Positions 30,293 to 40,851 of a DNA stretch of 47,557 nucleotides are shown piece after piece. The notes below the pieces were generated by a model. It was given only the letters and a program-made list of their open reading frames with translations. It did no database searches and was not told where the DNA came from. The stretch covers positions 1 to 47,557 of the forward strand of contig JAUCBJ010007416.1 of assembly GCA_032718475.1 (NCBI GenBank), read 5' to 3'. Each line of letters opens with the position of its first letter. The first letter of the stretch is position 1. Source of the DNA: Nemertoderma westbladi. Its lineage: Eukaryota > Xenacoelomorpha > Nemertodermatida > Nemertodermatidae. Position numbers and translations under genes: made by a program.

Positions 30293-30419
30293 GAATCCAA
30301 TTTTATTTATTTGTGAGGAATTATGTGTAATTATGCACTTAAACGTTCTAGAACAACCTAATAATGATGCGGTGACATACTGGATGAAAACTGGAAATAC
30401 ATATTAAATGTATTGCTTA

Positions 30420-30940
30420 CGGACTTTCTTGACTCTCCATGACTTTCCATGACTTTCTTGAGACGCATCTTAAAGGACACTGGCCTTAAAGACGCGGATG
30501 ATTTAGCAAATGTCATGGGTGATAGGGAGTTGTGGCGGCGCAATTTTATCGACAAGCCGGCAGAGCATTCTTAAAAATACAGCTGCAATGCAGCATGCCG
30601 ATCCTAGTAGTAGTATTGCTTAGGGACATACTGAGAAATAATGTCGCACTGTGTTATAAAGTTAGTAAATCTGTCGCACTGGCGAGTAGGCAGTGCGAAA
30701 TTAATTCCATACAAATAAATAAAAAGGGATATGAATTTCATCAATATTCATATTAAAGTGATTAATTAATTAAGTTAAGCGTTCGAAACCCCAGGCTCCA
30801 TGCTGAGAGAGAGGATAGCCCATGACTTTCTTGAGAGGCCTCTCACTAAGGGACACTGGTCTTGAAGATGCGGATGATCTTCATGATCTGAAGTCATGGA
30901 GTTGTGGCCGCGCAATTTTGTCGATATACTGTCATAGCAT
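30420..30940 (+). pseudogene. Two diverged copies of a LINE-like protein tail
   Basis: 30440-30570 and 30820-30940 share catgactttcttgaga, ggacactgg and gcggatgat, about 375 bp apart. Translated, the first reads MTFLRRILKDTGLKDADDLA then MGDRELWRRNF. This resembles the C-terminal tail (DTGL...DR.LW) of some LINE ORF2 proteins. The second copy is more degraded. The assignment is tentative. Confidence 0.35.
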
Positions 30941-31654
30941 TTTAATGCACAATTGTGGATTGCATGGAATGCTTATTTTGGCTCTCGTGCTGCGCGAAGG
31001 CCCCACAACGTGTTGATTATTTGAGTAACACTTTCTTTGGTTGTCAAAGTCTGAACTTTCTAGTGTTTAAGAGTTTAGTGAAACATAATAATGTTAATTA
31101 ACTAAACCAGCAAACAAATGCCCATCAGTTTGTAGTAGATAGAGAGAGTATTTAGCAATATTTGATATATCTGTAGAAAGTCGGCAACATCAAACAATAA
31201 AGTGTTGCAACTTACATTATTGTTGTACCTTTATCTCATATATGCACACATTTGTGCGCACATATTTGCAAACAATAACAACTTAACAACTTCTCAACTG
31301 TAGAAACCCATATCACATTATCTTTCTGAGACAAATGTCTGATTCACAGATAAAATTATATTAAAAAAGTAGCAAAAACTTTGATTTATCTTTATCTTTG
31401 AACAGAAGCAATGAATTACAAATCGAATTGTTTGCGCAGAACTGCAAACCATCAACAGCGAACAGTAATCATTTTAGGGGAAATTTCAGTATTTATAAAA
31501 GCTCGGTAGAAAGTCGTATATCAAAATATTTTGTTTCATGTAGTTTTTGAACTTTTTTTGAACCAGTTTAAAATAATCTAAGCAAAATTAAATATTAATT
31601 TAGTTAAATTTATATAAATAATACATGTAATAAGTTATTTTTTGTTTAAAAATT
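30941..31654. other. AT-rich intergenic sequence
   Basis: No gene recognised. AT-rich with several TATA-like stretches, including atttatataaataa shortly before the candidate exon at 31655. Confidence 0.5.
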
Positions 31655-31777
31655 ATGTTTTTAATTATGAAATTACTATTGATTTTTGCAACATTTGTTA
31701 CAGTTAGCCGTGGCCTGCGTTGCAACAGTCTCACCCCGGGTGGAAATATAGTTGACGGAGGGTGTCTAGTTTGCCTT
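31655..31777 (+). CDS. Possible first exon of a secreted cysteine-containing peptide
   Basis: From ATG 31655 (second in-frame ATG 31667) the frame encodes a convincing signal peptide, MKLLLIFATFVTVSRG, followed by a short mature start with cysteines (LRCNSLTPGG, then GGCLVC). The frame meets a consensus 5' splice donor, CTT|GTAAGT, at 31778; without splicing it ends at TAA 31799-31801. Signal peptide, cysteines and donor together are typical of exon 1 of a small secreted protein. No downstream exon is recognised, so the product is unnamed. It could be an orphan exon or chance. Confidence 0.4.
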
Positions 31778-31801
31778 GTAAGTGGACGTTTTCAGCACTA
31801 A

Positions 31802-32732
31802 AGAGTAAAAGTTATACTATAGTGTGTAAGAGTTCATGTGTTCGTTTTAATGCTACCATGGTTTAATTTAAAATTGTACCAAACTTATAGCATTTCTAGG
31901 CTGGTGCACTGAATAGGCGCTACGTAAGTGCAGTTTCCTTACAACTTGCTCCTTTTATGCTATAAAAATTATATGTTGCAAAATCGCACTCTCCGTATCA
32001 TGGAGATTCATATCAGTGGTGGTGATATTTTATTTCATTAGAAAGCTTGCTTTGCGAGGAATCTAAATATGTGGGGCGAGCCACGAAGTGAGTGAGCCTT
32101 AGCGTAGTGGTACCATTAATCAACCTGTCGTTCTGTCGTTCTGTCGTTCTGTCGCGTTTTTTTTCAGTATTTTATTTTAAACGTTAATAACTCGGCCAAT
32201 CCTTGATGAAATCTATCCAAACTTGGTACACATGTTGTTTGGCAAAAGTTTGAAAATTTTCCAAGTAGAATTTGCGTGGGGCCTTCGTGCAGCATCAGTG
32301 TAACTGTTATTGCAGTTATAATAAATTTATTTATCCAAATTTAAAATGCGTTAAATTATTATTACTGTAGGATAAATCAGCTGGTTTTCTGACAAATTTT
32401 GCAATTCTGCATGTACCATGTGTACCGGTACTGTCAGGCTGTACTCAATCCCTGAATCGAGAATCCTGCTAGGGTGCATTTATAGTCAGATGCCGTCCGT
32501 CCGATCCGATCCGATCCGATGCATTTCGGCAATTATTGTAGCTACAACTGTCAGACTGCAGACTGTACAAGCCTAGCTGCTTAGGCTAGGCCTACTTCTG
32601 TTTTGCCTAACACTGAACGCAGTCTGGTTGTATGACTATTGCTGTATTGGCCTATTGCATTAGGCTATTGTATATGGCTGTATGGCATGGCAGTACTGCA
32701 GTATGCAGGTATGGCAGTACTGCAGTACACAG
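31802..32732. other. Intergenic repeats, no gene
   Basis: Contains a dispersed repeat near 32043-32130 (aagcttgctttgcgaggaatctaaatatg, with a diverged relative at the window's right end near 47460), a short ctgtcgtt array (32128-32152), a gatcc array (32495-32520) and short duplications around cagtactgcagt (32690-32730). No coding region supported. Confidence 0.5.
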
Positions 32733-33111
32733 TATGGGATCATTCGTAGCTCTGTAGCTGACTGTGGTGTTCAGAAGGAAATCGGACGCGCGTTGGACTG
32801 TTGGATGTCCTGGAATGGAGTCTACCGACCAACTTGCAGGGTGAGGCTGTCCCTCTGCAGCTCTGATCCTGGGCGGTGGAGACTGTGCTGATGGCGGCGG
32901 AAGCGGGAAGACCGGGGCATTCTGTATCCCGATACTACAGCTGGTCCATGAAACTCTACGGTACAAACTCCGAGATGGAAAACTCGATGGGAAATCGGGG
33001 GGAAGAACTAGGCCTACGAAATTTCAGTTGAACTCATTCGATAGAGCGATAGAGGTGACCAGTTGGCCATCTCCCCGGACGGTTGCTGTGTCATGCGGGC
33101 GCGTGGCCAGA
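32733..33111 (+). pseudogene. ddx1: DDX1 retropseudogene, part 1 (helicase N terminus and motif I)
   Basis: Conceptual translation in shifting frames follows DEAD-box helicase DDX1 from near its start: EIGRALD, then LILGGGD, the Walker A motif GSGKTGAF (32899-32922), then IPILQLVHETL, then QLNSFDRA and, after a frameshift, LAISPDGCC. DDX1 is recognisable because its SPRY domain is inserted soon after motif I, and this order is present. A TGA near 32838 and frameshifts near 32850-32895 and 33055 break it. No introns interrupt it, suggesting a processed retrocopy. The sequence stops inside GGGCGCGTGGCCAGA, where a 7.8 kb transposon begins, and resumes at 40918. Confidence 0.8.
33097..33111. repeat. 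Target-site duplication, left copy
   Basis: GGGCGCGTGGCCAGA, identical to 40918-40932. The DDX1 reading frame continues across the two copies if one copy and the insert are removed. Confidence 0.9.
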
Positions 33112-33120
33112 CTGGAATCT

Positions 33121-33251
33121 CTATGTTTCGTGCGCCGAAGGTGCGCCAAGGGTCAAAAAAATCTGCGCCAGCTCAAAGTACCTGTGCGCCAACCTTAATT
33201 TTTTTTGCGCCAGCCGAAAAAATTTGCGCCGACAAAATAGTGAAAAAAGGG
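33121..33251. repeat. GCGCC-rich left subterminal region of the 7.8 kb transposon
   Basis: At least six gcgcc motifs in about 100 bp (gtgcgccgaag, gtgcgccaag, ctgcgccag, gtgcgccaacc, ttgcgccag, ttgcgccgac). The right end (40690-40905) carries the same motif. Confidence 0.65.
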
Positions 33252-33435
33252 GGTCAGCCTAATCACCCAACTAGACCCAACTTTCACCCAACTACACCCA
33301 ACTTTCACCCAACTTGGCCAACTACACCCAACTTTCACCCAACTACACTCAACTTTCACCAACTACACCCAACTATACCACCCATCTACACCCAACTCTG
33401 CAAATACACCCAACTTTAACACAACAGCATCCAAC
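33252..33435. repeat. Minisatellite of acccaact units
   Basis: Starts ggtcagcctaa, then repeats of cacccaacttt and cacccaacta. An inverted partner lies at 34894-34944. Confidence 0.8.
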
Positions 33436-34218
33436 TTACACCAAACTATACTGTATGGCACCTATCTTCCACAAATTACAATATGTACAGTAACAAACTC
33501 TGAACTTCTTTGAGGAATTGCTGAGATATGAACTTTTAAAAGTTGCATGTACTCGACTCGTGCTGTATTTTGCCATCACTGCCCTGCAATTATGAAAATA
33601 ACTAACTAACATTTTATTTTTATTGCAGGTTGATTCTAGAATAATTGATGAATTTAGCAATAAATATACAAAGGAGAGACACAGAGACTATTGACGAACG
33701 ATCCAGATACCTATAGATGTCTACACATACACATGAGTATTGATGGTATTGATACACAGGAGGGTCACCGTCACAGCCTTAACGACGAAATCGCATTATT
33801 GGAAACTTCTGCTGTGGGAATAGCAATGCAGATAATTCGTACAAAGTTAATGGACATAAGTTCTATATTATACAGTATGTTTAATGCAATTATAATAATG
33901 TAATTATCCTTTATGTATCATAGAATACAAGAAAAAAAACTAACATTATTTTCAGCTTCTTTATCTTAAACTTTATGGCCTTTATACTGTATTAATTAAT
34001 ACATATTAATTATTATTATACCATTAATTAATTAATAATAATTCTAAATACCGTATTGAAGCGTTATATTTCATTTATATTTTACTTGTGTATTATTGAT
34101 CGGACCCTTATTACTGTACCTCAGCTTTTTGTGACCGGACCCATAATGCTGTAACATGTCTTAAATTTCGTTTATTGTTTTGGTTAGGCCCCCACCACCA
34201 AAATTTATTGCTATTTTG
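33436..34218. other. Non-coding interior of the transposon
   Basis: AT-rich with no convincing gene. The short ORFs at 33436-33660 and 33691-33903 have no recognisable motifs. Confidence 0.4.
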
Positions 34219-34382
34219 GTTGCTCATTGCTGCTCATTGTTGCTCGTTATTGCTCATTATTGCTCGTTATTGCTCATTGTTGCTCGTTATTGCTCATTGT
34301 TGCTCCTTGTTGCACATTGGTGCTCGTTGTTACTCATTGTTGTTCGTTGTTGCTCGTTGCTGGTCATTGTTGCTCGTTGTGC
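34219..34382. repeat. Minisatellite of ttgctcattgttgctcgt units
   Basis: About fourteen copies of a 12 bp unit alternating between ttgctcattgt and ttgctcgttat. The hydrophobic ORFs in all three frames are artefacts. Confidence 0.9.
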
Positions 34383-34512
34383 ATTTTAGCACTTACCATT
34401 ACAATCACTAAAAAGTTTTCTAAATACAAAATACAGTATGTGAGCACATCTTCCTGCATACATCAATGCCTTGGAAATCAAATTTTTCGCCATATACTAT
34501 ATTAGAACACTG

Positions 34513-34530
34513 TGGGGGGGGGGGGGGGGG
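34513..34530. repeat. Poly-G tract, 18 bp
   Basis: Uninterrupted G run inside the transposon. Confidence 0.95.
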
Positions 34531-34874
34531 ATATAATAATTGCTTTGCAGTGCCAATGGGAGCAAAATCGCTACATGTAATTTTTAAAAGCACATACTGT
34601 ATATCAGCATCAAAAAAATATCTCAAAGAAATTCAGAGCATAGCCAGCTTCCCATCAGTGTCAGCTTCCCATCAGTACCAGTAAAGCTATAGAAAGTTAT
34701 AAGGTTGAAGAATAACTGCGCGCTGTGGGACCAGTGCAATTTCGACTTTTTAAACACTTTATAAATGCTTGTACTGTAGTTAAAGATTGTAAGCAAAAAT
34801 TACAATTCTGGCAGACCCCGTAGGATTACTGTAACTACTTATTCCCATAAAACAGTCTGTTTCCTTAAATACAA

Positions 34875-34944
34875 GGGGGGGGGGGGGGGGGGGTATGGCG
34901 GTAGTTGGGTGGAAGTTGGGTGTAGTTGGGTGTTTAGGCTGACC
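34875..34944. repeat. Poly-G tract (19 bp) and inverted partner of the acccaact minisatellite
   Basis: G run at 34875-34893, then agttgggtggaagttgggtg, ending ttaggctgacc (34934-34944), the exact inverse of ggtcagcctaa at 33252. The pair encloses about 1.7 kb. Flanks show no clean target duplication. Confidence 0.75.
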
Positions 34945-35172
34945 GGGAAAAAGGTGGTGTATGATGTCTTTTTTAGTTATTTTTAATAAATGAATAATAA
35001 CAAAATGGCTACTATTAATCAATTCACTATTCAAAGTATTCATTCACAAGTAAAGTACTAGTAGTAGTATAGTATATAGTACTAAAGCTATTTAATAATA
35101 AAGAAAGTTTATTTTTCATCATCATTTAGATATGGACAGTGCCCAGTTTCTGATTTTACTCGATCCACAACT
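34945..35172. other. 3' flank of the transposase gene
   Basis: AT-rich, with aataataaagaaag (35095-35108) near the 3' end of the gene; no minus-strand polyadenylation signal is certain. Confidence 0.4.
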
Positions 35173-38100
35173 TTACTCACTCCTGCAGTTCCCTATAGAT
35201 GGGAGCATCCAGCCCAACTTTGCACGGCGCACTAGCGTTGCAGAGTCTTGGCCTCCATCTTTTTCGTGGGACCTGACCGAACTATAAAAACTCTCAACTA
35301 TGGCTTCTGGCCCACCCTTGGATAATGCAACATCTAACATAAGGCAAGCTTCCGGAGTTGCCTGCGTGTATATTTCCTCACAATTATAAAAAGATTCGAA
35401 AAAATTAGCCTCCAATAATCGAACAATATAATCTTTCCCATCTTTATAAGAAATCTTATAAAGTGAGTCAAATATATAGCTTTGAGAAGCCACTCCAGTG
35501 GGAATGTGAATATCTATTGAGGCAATCTCCTGGGGCAGATGAAATTCAGCTTTATGTTCACCTGTAATCTTGAACCATTTCAATAGACCTATTCCATTCT
35601 TCCATATTGCATCATGAATACAATTCTTTAAGGCGAACATATGGCGATATGCCAGATCTGGTTCCAAATCAAGGCCATTATATATTTCACAACTCCTGTT
35701 TTTAAGTAATTGCAAAATCTTCCCTGCCTCCATCACACAATGGCAGTCAAAGTTTGAAAGCCCATGTGTAAGCTTTACATTCCCTGAAGGTAAACGTGTT
35801 CCAACTATGAGATTAATCAATAGTGTAGCATCAAAGATTTTATAAACGCCAACAGCATCTTGGTTACATGAATCTACTCGCTGCGACAGAGAACTCGACA
35901 AATCTTTAGCCAACTGTTTTAGATCCTTTTCTAGATCAACTTCTTCTCTCATTGTCCATAGATATCGATCTTCATCTTCGTTGCGCTTCTGGCCCCTGTC
36001 CTCAGTAATGAGCCATCCATCCATCAACTCGACTCCTTTATAATTTCCTCCACTTTTAATGTCTTTAATGTCACCACTTAATCGACCACACACTAGCCAA
36101 CCGTTGGATGCACAATTATCCAGATGATCAATCAGGTTTGGCATCCACAAACTCAACTTCCAGAATGGTGTGGCAAGATTCTGGCACTTCTCCATTAATA
36201 ATTTGATCGGCTCAGTAATATCAATAAAAGCCAGTAAATCATACACGAAGTCAAATCCAGCAATCATGTATTGTTGTTCTTCTAACAATGAACGCCGTGG
36301 ATTCAGGAGGTCAAATGCTTTCCAATAAGATGGAAGGCTTGTAAAAATGGAAGACCATTGATAGTAACTGGAAGAAAAAAAACGCTGAGTGGCAAACGAG
36401 ACTGGTCTCCTAGCATTTGAATCAACTGCTTCAAGGAAGGCAAACCCTTTACCACGGCCTAATATGACGTGGAAAACATTGCACCTTTTGATGAATCGTT
36501 TGAAATGATATGCAGAATCAGATTTATCACGGACTTCCTGAATGGCTAAATCCAAAAGGTGGGCATGGTCCCAAGTAACAGGTAGGTCTATAGTCTTAAG
36601 ATCATCTGACACATTTATTTCAAGTAAACTATACAAAGTTTCAGCGAACATTCTAGCCTGGTATGGACCATCTGCAGCAACTCCGCAAAGTTGTTTCAAT
36701 GACTTCTCACCAACACTGCTCTTTACAGTTCTAAACAACATATCAGCACTCTGTTCGGCAGTCGATGCACTGGGTGATTCTTGATCATACACTTCAGGTG
36801 CGGCGACAGGGATAGCACATGGTTGCCCATGAAATGTGCGAGCCACAATCACTGTTGCCTGTGTTGTGGTTCTGGCGTTTGTAGCCTTATCAACAGTTGC
36901 CCAAAAGTGAGGTGGAGCCAAAGTCGATTTCAATGGAGTACTTAACCACTTCGCAGTTCTGGAATCCACAACATATTCTACAGACTTCAATAGATCACCC
37001 ATGTGCTTTCTGGAATGGCCAATGTTGCCAACTTCCGCCCCACAACTGGCAAGAAATGCGATCAGTGTTTCGAAATGTAGATCAGCTGCAAACACTTGCA
37101 CATCCGTAATGGCAGCTCTTATTATATTGCAGAATACCATAAACTCTTTGTCCAACCTTGCTTCTTTCCTTTGTTGTTCTTCTACTGCTTTTTTGTGGAA
37201 TTTAGACCCTTCTCCAATAAATGAGCAATGGTTCAGGCATGCATGTTTCTGACGATAAAATATTACATTGTGCCCAGATATTAACTTCTGAGTTTTTTCC
37301 TGAGAGAGCATTAAGCCAGTGCTAAGTGTGCCAACACTTCCTGGTGCCGAGTTTATAGCCCTTTGAGCATTAAACGCAGAAAGCTTTGATATAGAAGGTC
37401 TAGCCAGAACATGGAAATCAAAGCATGGCTTGCATCTTAGCACTCCTTCTTCCGAAAATTCATCATAAAAAAACTGAAAAATTCCACCGCTCTTTTCAAC
37501 CAAAATAAATATGTTCATGGCATTTTTAATTTCAGCGATTCGGCAAACAGATTCCTGGTTAAGCTGGGCCATGGATTGTGGCTTTATTGCCACAACCTTT
37601 TCAAATCTATCGCAAAGTTTTTTCATAAGAACATAGGTCTTTTTTGGTAAATCTTCATGTTCATCAAGATCTTCAAAACCTTCTTTTGGCTCTTCGGGTA
37701 TAGTTACAAAGTTTAGTAACGTTGCCTGTGAACGTGCTGTTGGATTGTTCGTAGTAACATCAAATTCACTAGCAGTTGCTTCGACAGCGGCACCAGCAAT
37801 AACGCTTGTACTAATACTAATAATATCTGGTTCTACATTAACAACAGTACCAGTACTATCAGTTGGTTCTGGTCCAACTTCAACAGTTGCTGCGGCAATA
37901 GCAGTGGTTGGTTCGATAGTGGCACCCTTTGGCAAATACTTAAGCTTTACATTTTTCACTTCAGTCGAAGAAGCAGGCACAATGGTTGTTTTGGAGTTGT
38001 CATTGTGCCATCGCTTTTTATGCCTGTTGATGGTGGATGGATTATTACGTGACATATAGGCGAATCGAGCATCCTTCACCTTTTTGCTAAGGTGGTAATT

Positions 38101-38397
38101 TAAACATTCCAGGCATACATATTTATCAGTTTCTGCTTCAGTAGAAAGAACAGGTGCCCCAGTTCCAGTAACTTTAATCAGTGGAGGATTGCCACGCGTC
38201 CGAGTTTCTTCACGGACTTCGACGTCGCTTATTATAGACATAGGGCTCCCTCCTGTTGACATTGTATCTTCTTGCTCCACATTATCTTCCCGAGCTGGCT
38301 GATCCGGATTCGGTACATCCACCACCTGACCTGAAGTCTTGCCAAAAAAAGAACTAATAGAGGATTGCTTGAATCTCTTACTTGGTGAATCAGCCAT
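35173..38397 (-). CDS. hAT/KIAA1586-like transposase with PIP box
   Basis: An uninterrupted 1074-codon ORF starting MADSPSKRFKQSSISSFFGK. Residues 11-18 (QSSISSFF) match the PCNA-interacting PIP box QxxIxxFF, preceded by basic residues. A BED-like zinc finger follows (C95, C98, H126, H131). The RNase H-like core is suggested by VDKATNA near 503, GVAADGPYQA near 574 and DHAHLLDLA near 612, resembling the second half of hAT transposases and their relatives such as human KIAA1586. The C terminus (EAIVESFYSSVRSH, then RRAKLGWMLPS) also fits the KIAA1586-like group. It sits alone inside the 7.8 kb TIR element and is probably its transposase. No stops or frameshifts, so it may be active. The catalytic glutamate is not assigned. 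Confidence 0.75.
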   Translation of the reverse strand: MADSPSKRFKQSSISSFFGKTSGQVVDVPNPDQPAREDNVEQEDTMSTGGSPMSIISDVEVREETRTRGNPPLIKVTGTGAPVLSTEAETDKYVCLECLNYHLSKKVKDARFAYMSRNNPSTINRHKKRWHNDNSKTTIVPASSTEVKNVKLKYLPKGATIEPTTAIAAATVEVGPEPTDSTGTVVNVEPDIISISTSVIAGAAVEATASEFDVTTNNPTARSQATLLNFVTIPEEPKEGFEDLDEHEDLPKKTYVLMKKLCDRFEKVVAIKPQSMAQLNQESVCRIAEIKNAMNIFILVEKSGGIFQFFYDEFSEEGVLRCKPCFDFHVLARPSISKLSAFNAQRAINSAPGSVGTLSTGLMLSQEKTQKLISGHNVIFYRQKHACLNHCSFIGEGSKFHKKAVEEQQRKEARLDKEFMVFCNIIRAAITDVQVFAADLHFETLIAFLASCGAEVGNIGHSRKHMGDLLKSVEYVVDSRTAKWLSTPLKSTLAPPHFWATVDKATNARTTTQATVIVARTFHGQPCAIPVAAPEVYDQESPSASTAEQSADMLFRTVKSSVGEKSLKQLCGVAADGPYQARMFAETLYSLLEINVSDDLKTIDLPVTWDHAHLLDLAIQEVRDKSDSAYHFKRFIKRCNVFHVILGRGKGFAFLEAVDSNARRPVSFATQRFFSSSYYQWSSIFTSLPSYWKAFDLLNPRRSLLEEQQYMIAGFDFVYDLLAFIDITEPIKLLMEKCQNLATPFWKLSLWMPNLIDHLDNCASNGWLVCGRLSGDIKDIKSGGNYKGVELMDGWLITEDRGQKRNEDEDRYLWTMREEVDLEKDLKQLAKDLSSSLSQRVDSCNQDAVGVYKIFDATLLINLIVGTRLPSGNVKLTHGLSNFDCHCVMEAGKILQLLKNRSCEIYNGLDLEPDLAYRHMFALKNCIHDAIWKNGIGLLKWFKITGEHKAEFHLPQEIASIDIHIPTGVASQSYIFDSLYKISYKDGKDYIVRLLEANFFESFYNCEEIYTQATPEACLMLDVALSKGGPEAIVESFYSSVRSHEKDGGQDSATLVRRAKLGWMLPSIGNCRSE

Positions 38398-39001
38398 TTC
38401 TAATAATCTAATAATTCACCATACAATTAATTAATATTAAATAATATTAAAACTAATAAGCAAATTTTAACAGGGAAAAAACAAAACGTTTATTAAACTT
38501 CAATATTTTAAGATCTTATATTGTAAATTAATAATATTTTATTGAGTTGACTGACTCAAACGCCACACCTCTAAGCTAATGATATGATACTCCTGTAATA
38601 TTCTTGTAAAATTGATTTCATTGGATAGTGGACAATAGAGTATAATGGTGCCCTGTATTGATTGGATGACACACAACGCATTGAGATTGAATAACACATG
38701 GAAAGCCAAAGCAGACTCGGATATTAACAACATTGCTCCGCTCACAACAGGGATGGTACTGCTAGCAGCTAGTGCTATCGTACTCCATCCAGCCTGGGCA
38801 GGCTGGGCTGGGTTCTCTAGCCATTTAGTACAGTATACATTATACAGGTATAAACAAACAGTAGAAATGCTGTTACTGAGAGGCAGCAATTTATGTGTTT
38901 AAATTTTTCCTATTCTCTATAAAAACAATATTTTTAAGTGAGCGCACTGCGCAGGCTACTCTGTTCTAATAAGTAACAATAATACAAATACATACTGTAA
39001 C
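38398..39001. other. 5' flank of the transposase gene
   Basis: AT-rich. Two overlapping short ORFs on opposite strands (38539-38902) lack recognisable domains. The promoter for the transposase should lie here, but no distinct element is evident. Confidence 0.4.
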
Positions 39002-39640
39002 TAGGGTTCAACAGAAGGCACTTTATGGGGCCGAACCGAACCGAACCGAAGCAGGGCCAACTTCGGGCCGAACCGAACCGAATCCGAACCGAAGTTCAGA
39101 AAGTTGGAAAGTTATGGTCATAAATTCGTATTTACGTCACTATCAGACTATACTGGCTGACTGGCAGTGGCAGACTGGTGCCTATATGGTCTGAGGACTT
39201 AGCGAGAAAGCTATGATTAATTAAAAAAATAAATACTACAAATTAAAATGGCAATATTTACATTACTGTACATTACTAACCTAAACTACTGTTTACTTAC
39301 TGTATGCATGCACTTACTGTATGCACCACATTTTCACCCGTCACGTAGTAAGCCGTTCAGTAGTGACATCAAATTTAGAAAACCTCACTAAAAGTACAGG
39401 TCTGCAGGTAGTCTTTGTAATACTATTTATATGAGGTAGTAGGTATATTTGGTATTATGTATCAAAGTTATGATTAATTAAAAAATAGGGTACTACAAAG
39501 TAAAATGGCAATATTTAGCCTAACCTAAACTACTGTATAATTAAGCTAATTTTGAAACTACCCAAGTAACGTGGAAACAATAAAAAAATAGTGCCATTTA
39601 AATGAAAGTTCAGTCCAAAATTAAGGGTGTAAACGTTAAG

Positions 39641-39843
39641 CAGACATTGGTGCAGATAGTGGTGCAGACACCTGGTGCGGCCAGTGGTGCAGACACTGGT
39701 GCAGCGTGCAGACAGTGGTGCAGACAATGGTGCAGACACTGGTGCAGACAGTGGTGCAAACACTGGTGCAGACCCAGACAGTGGTGCAGACACTGGTGCA
39801 GACTGCAGACACTGGTCCAGACAGTGGTGCAAGCAGACACCTG
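39641..39843. repeat. Minisatellite, left arm (cagacactggtg units)
   Basis: About fifteen copies of a 12-15 bp unit cagacaxtggtg. Inverted relative to 40070-40426. The cysteine- and threonine-rich ORFs are artefacts. Confidence 0.9.
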
Positions 39844-40069
39844 GTGAAAATACTTAAATACCAGAGTACCACAAAACACAATACTATTATATTATAGTTT
39901 ATCATATCAGTTTATACAAATATGCGAGTAACTACTGAAAGGTTCTACATGAAATAGGGAGGACGTATGTAGTACAAGTCGAGGTGCGTGCGGGTGAATG
40001 TGCCCTGATTACAAATAATTATAAGAGGTGTGTACGAAAATAATTAAGTGCAGACTGCACCGGTCTGCA

Positions 40070-40426
40070 AAAGGTGCCTGCACCACTGTCTGCTCCACTG
40101 CCTGCACCAGCGTCTGCACCACTGTCTGCACCAGTGTCTGCACCACTGTCTGCACCCGGGTCTGCACCACTGCCACTGCCTGCACCACTGTCTGCACCAC
40201 TGTCTGCACCAGTGTCAGCACCACTGTCTGCACCAGTGTCTGCACAACTGTCTGCACCAGGTGTCTGCACCACTGTCTGCACCACTGTCTGCACCAGTGT
40301 CTGCACCACTGTTGCACCACTGTCTGCACCAGTGCGTGCACCACTGCCTGCAGTCTGCACCAGGTGTCTGCACCACTGTATGCATCACTGTCTGCACCAC
40401 TGTCTGTTCTGCACCAGTGTCTGCTT
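40070..40426. repeat. Minisatellite, right arm (caccaxtgtctg units)
   Basis: Inverse of the left arm, with about 25 units. Both arms are bordered outward by gtgtaaacgttaagcagaca or its inverse, so the duplication arose as an inverted unit. Confidence 0.9.
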
Positions 40427-40800
40427 AACGTTTACACTCCAAAATTAATTAGTACAACGATGGACAGATTGATTAGTCTTACTGTCTTCTGGTCTTAGCT
40501 CAATCAGTCAATGTAATACTTGGAATATTTAGCAAAGTCTGCTCCGGGCTTCTGCAGTATCAATTGCAGAAGCCGAACCGAACCGAAATTGCCAAACTTC
40601 GGCCCGAACCGAACCGAAGCCGAAGCTTCTGTTGAGCCCTAACTGTAACTGGAAATTTTAAATGTACGGTAAAGCTGGCTGTGCCTGCAATACAAGATTT
40701 TAGATGGCTATGCGCTGCGCCGACTCAAACTCAAATCGATAGTGCACGCCGGTGCAGAGATTGGCTGCCTGGCTGCGCCGACGCAGAGATTGGCTGCGCC

Positions 40801-40851
40801 GGCGCAGAGATTGGCTGCGTCGGCTGCGCCGACGCAGCCAATCTCTGCGCC
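40801..40851. other. Perfect 23 bp inverted repeat, right subterminal region
   Basis: Arm 40801-40823 (ggcgcagagattggctgcg plus tcgg) pairs with 40829-40851 around loop ctgcg. Upstream there are further direct copies of gcagagattggctgc. Very GC-rich in an AT-rich window. Confidence 0.9.

Larger units (their letters stand above)
39002..40641. mobile_element. Non-autonomous hAT element, 1640 bp, with 8 bp target duplication
   Basis: The termini TAGGGTTCAACAGAAG and CTTCTGTTGAGCCCTA form a 16 bp inverted repeat with one mismatch. They are flanked by the identical 8 bp ACTGTAAC (38994-39001 and 40642-40649), the hAT signature. Subterminal ccgaaccgaaccgaa arrays occur at both ends (39029-39100, 40570-40620). 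Inside, two minisatellites in inverted orientation form the arms of a long imperfect palindrome. No transposase. It is nested in the 7.8 kb transposon. Confidence 0.88.

Noticed and set aside
33252-34944. Complete nested MITE
   Set aside because: Inverted ends exist but no clean target duplication, so it is reported only as an inverted repeat pair.
39530-40498. Many overlapping Cys/Thr-rich ORFs
   Set aside because: All are translations of cagacactggtg minisatellites in several frames.
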